DNA of 64,000 nucleotides from Argyresthia goedartella (lineage: Eukaryota > Arthropoda > Insecta > Lepidoptera > Argyresthiidae), in assembly GCA_949825045.1 (NCBI GenBank), contig OX463829.1:28831715-28895714 (forward strand), read 5' to 3'. Below the pieces are notes generated by a model. The model worked only from the letters and a program-made list of their open reading frames with translations. It did no database searches and was not told the DNA's origin. Below are positions 62,572 to 64,000 of the stretch, one piece after another (position 1 is the first letter of the stretch; each line of letters starts with the position of its first letter). The position numbers and the translations under genes were made by a program.

Positions 62572-62900
62572 TAGGTACTTTTATATATGTATATATAAGT
62601 AGTATATGTTTGATATATATTTTATTTTTTGCTTTTGTATTTTATTTAGTGTAAATCATTTACTATATCATTTATTTTATTTTCATTCATTCATTTTTTT
62701 ATTATATCATTTATTATGTTTTAGTTGTAAACAATTAGATGTGTACAGTTTTATTGCGCACTAGGACTCTCCTGTTGCACAATTTTTCCTGTCCTGCCTA
62801 GGTTTGCTGGTAGAAATCTCTCTTTAGAGATAAGCTCGCCTTTGCTCATAAAATGTTTTGTTACCTTACTATTAAGATTTCTGTGCAATAAAGAATAAAG
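62572..62900 (+). mobile_element. 3' UTR and end of the CR1-like LINE
   Basis: This AT-rich 3' UTR ends with GGTTTGCTGGTAGAAATC, a stem TCTCT-TTAGAGA, TAAGCTCGCCTTTG and a GCAATAAAGAATAAAG tail. Confidence 0.7.
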
Positions 62901-63383
62901 AATGGACTTTTTAAATTACCGGATATCTGTTATATTTAATACTTAAAAATATTTTTCGCAATGCATTATTATTCAACTAAATGAACAAGCGCTCGGAGAC
63001 GAATTCGGTTTCCTATATGAAACTTACACGCAAAAATAGGTTAAAAAAAGGGAAAATTTTTGGTTGTTTTATTTTATTTTTAATGTTATTATTACAGGAG
63101 TTTAGTAATATTTTCTATAATTTTCTCGGTCTCTGAGCTCGGGCTGCCCCGCGGGGCTCTGCGCGGGAGCATTCGTCAGTCTGCTTCGACGCGATGCGAC
63201 GGGTATTTGTTTTCTTTGCTAATTCTCAATGCCATTGGCCCTTGTTCAGGGCTGAACGTGTAAGTTTCATATAGGAAACTGATTTCGTCTCCGAGCGCTT
63301 GTTCATTTAGTTGAATAATAATGCATTGCGAAAAATATTTTTTAGGATTAAATATAACAGATATCCGGTAATTGTCCATTCTT
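62898..63383. repeat. Long inverted repeat, ~130-bp arms, 226-bp spacer
   Basis: The left arm (62898-63030) and right arm (63257-63383) are inverted copies with about 95% identity; both contain GGATATCTGTTATATTTAAT, ATGCATTATTATTCAACTAA and ATGAACAAGCGCTCGGAGAC. The right arm is the 5' part of the small ORF on the minus strand and the left arm is a partial head-to-head copy. The left arm begins exactly at the LINE tail. Confidence 0.85.
63092..63379 (-). pseudogene. Unrecognised small ORF interrupted by one TGA
   Basis: From the ATG at 63379 the minus-strand frame gives 67 codons (MDNYRISVIFNPKKYFSQ to NKYPSHRVEAD), a TGA at 63176-63178, then another 27 open codons in the same frame (RMLPRRAPRGSPSSETEKII to ITKLL) and TAA at 63092-63094. 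A TATAAAAG lies 25 bases before the ATG. I do not recognise the product. The left arm of the inverted repeat holds its first ~40 codons again with one stop and a 6-base insertion. It could be a decayed mobile-element ORF or a copied host gene. Confidence 0.4.
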
Positions 63384-64000
63384 ATCTCTAATATACCTTT
63401 TATAACATATATTTATCCTACATTTTTATGTTGTCTAGTTTAGCCTAGAATTGAAGCTAAAGATGCATTTCGGGCCATATTTAATCCCTTAAGCTGCCGC
63501 TGTGACGCTCACTAAACGCTCTATAAATAAAGGGGGGGGGGGGGGATTAGTGCTAGTGAACGACAAGCTTCGATAAATCTGACGCAGATTAAGTCATGTT
63601 GATACGCTTTTTGCTTGTCTTTGCCAATCTGTGACTTGATTGGAAATCGGTTGATATAATTAAATTGATGGGCATGCCATCAATAAACAAATTAAATGAG
63701 AACATAGATAAAACATTGTAAATTTTTGTGACAGACAGATAGATAATAGCAGTCTTTCAACTTTTCCTATTGATTAGCAAGAAGCCATCTATCTGGATAC
63801 TTTCTAGAAATATGATGGCGTCTGCGTCTATAAACCAGTAATTCATGTACTTGCGATAGTTGCTAGCTAGTGAAACATGTAATGGAGAGGTGTAACATTT
63901 TTTATTTTATTTTTAAATTATTATATTTTGTTTTGTTTTTTGCAAAATGAACAGACTTCTCATTGAACAGGTTTCTCGTAAAAAGAAGTCGGTAATACAA
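63384..64000. other. No supported gene; G-run
   Basis: A G homopolymer lies at about 63530-63545 (length unreliable). The rest is AT-rich with no recognised family. Confidence 0.3.

Overview
The window reads as nuclear DNA of a lepidopteran insect (moth or butterfly). This is inferred from its repeat content: a mag-type Ty3/gypsy element with very short LTRs, CR1-, Jockey- and RTE-like LINE fragments, tRNA-derived SINEs, dispersed repeats carrying GTCC/GTCT runs, and piggyBac, PIF/Harbinger and hAT elements. There are no bacterial operons, ribosome binding sites or phage genes. Almost all recognisable coding sequence belongs to mobile elements. The only non-mobile genes I can support firmly are two tRNA genes; one possible split host gene lies near the left edge.

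Layout, 0-15 kb: a duplicated G-run block; candidate exons of an unrecognised gene (0.6-3.3 kb) with SINE and LINE tails between them; tRNA-Phe(GAA) at 3.55 kb and tRNA-Thr(CGT) at 4.43 kb; a LINE tail and several SINEs (7-8.3 kb); a complete but inactivated minus-strand gypsy element with 81-bp LTRs (8387-12641); an 85-bp tandem repeat; and a dispersed repeat with a GTCC run (13.8-14.4 kb).

15-31 kb: a damaged LINE (15.46-17.57 kb), a CR1-like LINE tail, a composite foldback repeat, a 0.8-kb element with about 80-bp inverted ends and another inverted-repeat element inside it (21.04-21.86 kb), nine identical 49-bp tandem repeats (22814-23254), a diverged ~130-bp tandem array, more LINE tails and SINEs, a 3 x 162-bp tandem repeat, a palindromic MITE and an RTE-type LINE fragment.

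31-43 kb: a PIF/Harbinger element (31030-34321) with an intact transposase on the minus strand and a three-exon Myb/SANT-like partner gene on the plus strand, broken by two stops. Next comes a CR1-like LINE (about 34.35-43.26 kb). Its ORF2 is split by a 4.1-kb piggyBac element inserted at TTAA; the LINE reading frame is open right up to and directly after the insertion.

43-64 kb: a second composite foldback; a hAT element (44606-46810, 8-bp TSD) that contains a palindromic TA-flanked element, which in turn contains a LINE 3' fragment with its own 6-bp TSD; then SINEs, foldbacks, an RTE fragment, a Jockey-like fragment, a 5'-truncated second copy of the CR1-like LINE (61555-62900), and a ~130-bp inverted duplication around an unrecognised small ORF (62.9-63.4 kb). 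The genes do not form a pathway. The window is a layered record of insertions, and the order of events can be read from target duplications and interrupted frames.
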